A stretch of 64,000 bases of DNA from Pseudomonas fluorescens (lineage in GTDB: Bacteria > Pseudomonadota > Gammaproteobacteria > Pseudomonadales > Pseudomonadaceae): NCBI RefSeq assembly GCF_019212185.1, contig NZ_CP078138.1, forward strand, positions 1,160,501 through 1,224,500, read 5' to 3'. A program made the position numbers and the translations under genes. The notes below the pieces were generated by a model. The model did not search any database and was not told where the DNA came from. It saw only the letters and a list, made by a program, of their open reading frames with translations. Of this stretch, positions 62,824 to 64,000 are shown piece by piece; the stretch's first letter is position 1; each line of letters begins with the position of its first letter.

Positions 62824-63648
62824 TCAGAGCGAACCGCGCAGACCAAAGCGCTTCATCAGCACCCACTCCAGCAAGCCTTTGGGCAACAGCGCGGCGAGCA
62901 GGGGAAGGGCGCGGCTGCCGTTACCCAGGCGCAGCAGGCGCGGTGGCTGATCTTGCTGCGCAGCCTTGAGCAGGTCGGCGGCAAATTCGCTGGCGGGTGT
63001 GGGCTTGTCCTGGGAGGCCTTGGCCCTTGCCCTAATGCCTTCGCGTAGCGGCCACCACGGCGATTGCTCGCTGATCAACTGCTCGGCCTCGGCGCCGGCG
63101 TTCTTTGCAAAGCTTGAGGCAATCGCACCGGGCTGCACTTCCATCACGCGGATGCCGAATGGCGCCAGCTCCATGCGCAGTGCATCACTCAGTGCATGGA
63201 CCGCTGCCTTCGAAGCGCAATAGGCGCCGGCGAATGGCGTGACCAGCACACCGGAGACGCTGCCGATATTCACCACCAGGCCCTTGCTGCGACGTAACAC
63301 GGGGAATAGCGCGCGGGTCACGCCAACGATGGAAAACACGTTGGTCTCGAATTGACGCTGCATCGCCGCCACGCCGCCATCGAGCAGTGGCCCCATGGCG
63401 CCGTAACCGGCATTGTTGATTAACAGGTCGAGGCCGCCGTGCTGCTGGTTGAGGCGTTCACTCAACTGCTCGAGTGCCGGTCCGTCGTTGACGTCCAGTT
63501 GCACTGCGGTGAAGCCGGCGGCCGCCAGGAACGCCACGTCTTCAACCTTGCGCGCCGTGGCCCAGACCTCGTAGCCGGCCTGTTTGAAGGCATCGGCCAG
63601 GGCGCGGCCAATGCCGCTGGAACAACCGGTGATCAACGCAACGGGCAT
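62824..63648 (-). CDS. SDR-family oxidoreductase
   Basis: A 274-residue short-chain dehydrogenase of the classical type. TGCSSGIGRALADAFKQAGY is the cofactor turn; LLINNAGYGAMGPLLD, NIGSVSGVLVTPFAGAYCAS-K (catalytic Ser, Tyr, Lys) and VQPGAIASSF follow. The C-terminal 50 residues are hydrophobic and resemble retinol-dehydrogenase-like SDRs. The substrate is unknown. It converges on the LysR gene, ending three bases past it. Confidence 0.9.
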   Translation of the reverse strand: MPVALITGCSSGIGRALADAFKQAGYEVWATARKVEDVAFLAAAGFTAVQLDVNDGPALEQLSERLNQQHGGLDLLINNAGYGAMGPLLDGGVAAMQRQFETNVFSIVGVTRALFPVLRRSKGLVVNIGSVSGVLVTPFAGAYCASKAAVHALSDALRMELAPFGIRVMEVQPGAIASSFAKNAGAEAEQLISEQSPWWPLREGIRARAKASQDKPTPASEFAADLLKAAQQDQPPRLLRLGNGSRALPLLAALLPKGLLEWVLMKRFGLRGSL

Positions 63649-63678
63649 GGCGCATTCCTTGTGCAGGGAAGAGGAAAG

Positions 63679-64000
63679 TCAGTCGGAGAAACTACCCTGC
63701 AATCGCTCGGCGCGAAACTCCAGGGTTTGCGGGCGGTAGCCGGGGCGCAGGGGTGGCATGGGCAGGCAATCCTGCCAGTTGGCGCCGGCCTGCAGTTCGC
63801 CAGGGCCACGGTAGCGTGGCGCGGCGTATTGATTGTCGGCCAGGTTGACCGTATCGCCCGGGGCATAGGCGGCGATGCGCCAACGCAGCTCGGTCAGCGG
63901 AACGTCGTTGCCGTTGTTCATGTTCAGCAACAGCGGCCGGTCAGCCGGGCACTGCTCGGGGGCATAACTGATCCGCAACTCAAGGCGCGCCAGTTGCTTG
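63679..64000 (-). CDS. Unrecognised protein, C-terminal part only
   Basis: About 106 codons of a gene that runs off the right edge. The visible part (ISYAPEQCPADRPLLLNMNN, ELRWRIAAYAPGDTVNLADN, QDCLPMPPLRPGY) is beta-rich with two cysteines spaced about 60 residues apart and polar surfaces, which suggests an exported or periplasmic protein. I do not recognise the family. It lies 31 bases upstream of the SDR gene on the same strand, so they may be co-transcribed. Confidence 0.6.
   Translation of the reverse strand, partial: KQLARLELRISYAPEQCPADRPLLLNMNNGNDVPLTELRWRIAAYAPGDTVNLADNQYAAPRYRGPGELQAGANWQDCLPMPPLRPGYRPQTLEFRAERLQGSFSD

Overview
The window looks like chromosome from a Pseudomonas of the fluorescens/putida lineage. 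It is GC-rich with dense, short-spaced genes. It carries an hmgR-hmgABC homogentisate cluster, a folM-folE-folX tetrahydromonapterin operon, a short LOV photoreceptor beside a LitR/CarH-type MerR regulator, DUF3509, HopJ-like and YebG proteins, an S-type pyocin and FecI/FecR/TonB iron systems. No rRNA, tRNA or CRISPR was seen. All functions are read from sequence motifs and family knowledge; no search was run.

Left part (1-13.7 kb): the end of an Old Yellow Enzyme-type oxidoreductase, a GT4 glycosyltransferase, cysZ and trxB. Then a minus-strand run folM-folE-folX-DUF1244-HopJ. Next is a probable blue-light module: a MerR regulator, a PilZ/YcgR-like protein and a short LOV protein. A MioC-like flavodoxin is followed by a deletion scar that joins the 3' end of a lysR gene directly to lrgB. 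A class II aldolase, a MEST-like alpha/beta hydrolase and an SDR follow.

13.7-24.5 kb, accessory-looking: an E9-type DNase bacteriocin with its immunity protein, a peptidoglycan amidase, a poorly explained 0.5 kb gap, and a DUF1302/DUF1329 pair beside a large MalT-like LuxR regulator.

24.5-38.6 kb, mainly core metabolism: hmgR with a three-half-site operator candidate, hmgA, fahA and maiA; a SirB1-like protein; a leucine-dehydrogenase-like gene with valine where the catalytic lysine is expected; yebG under a near-consensus LexA box; psiE; DUF3509; serine transport and deamination (transporter, sdaA, LysR); an HPF-like ribosome factor; an MFS pump with its LysR.

38.6-49.1 kb, iron uptake: a fecI-fecR-fecA set on the minus strand, and divergent from it a DUF3649-PepSY-DUF3325 membrane cassette leading into a second ECF sigma/FecR/TonB-receptor set. 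One Fur-box-like site lies in the shared promoter region.

49.1-64 kb: an AraC regulator, an EamA exporter, a DUF2165 protein, a 2-hydroxyacid dehydrogenase, a LysR divergent from a NodT-FUSC-DUF1656-HlyD (Aae-like) efflux operon, a DUF4440 protein, an MFS gene split by an IS30-family element, its divergent LysR, an SDR and a truncated unknown gene. The IS30 transposase is in frame with the 5' half of the MFS gene it interrupts.
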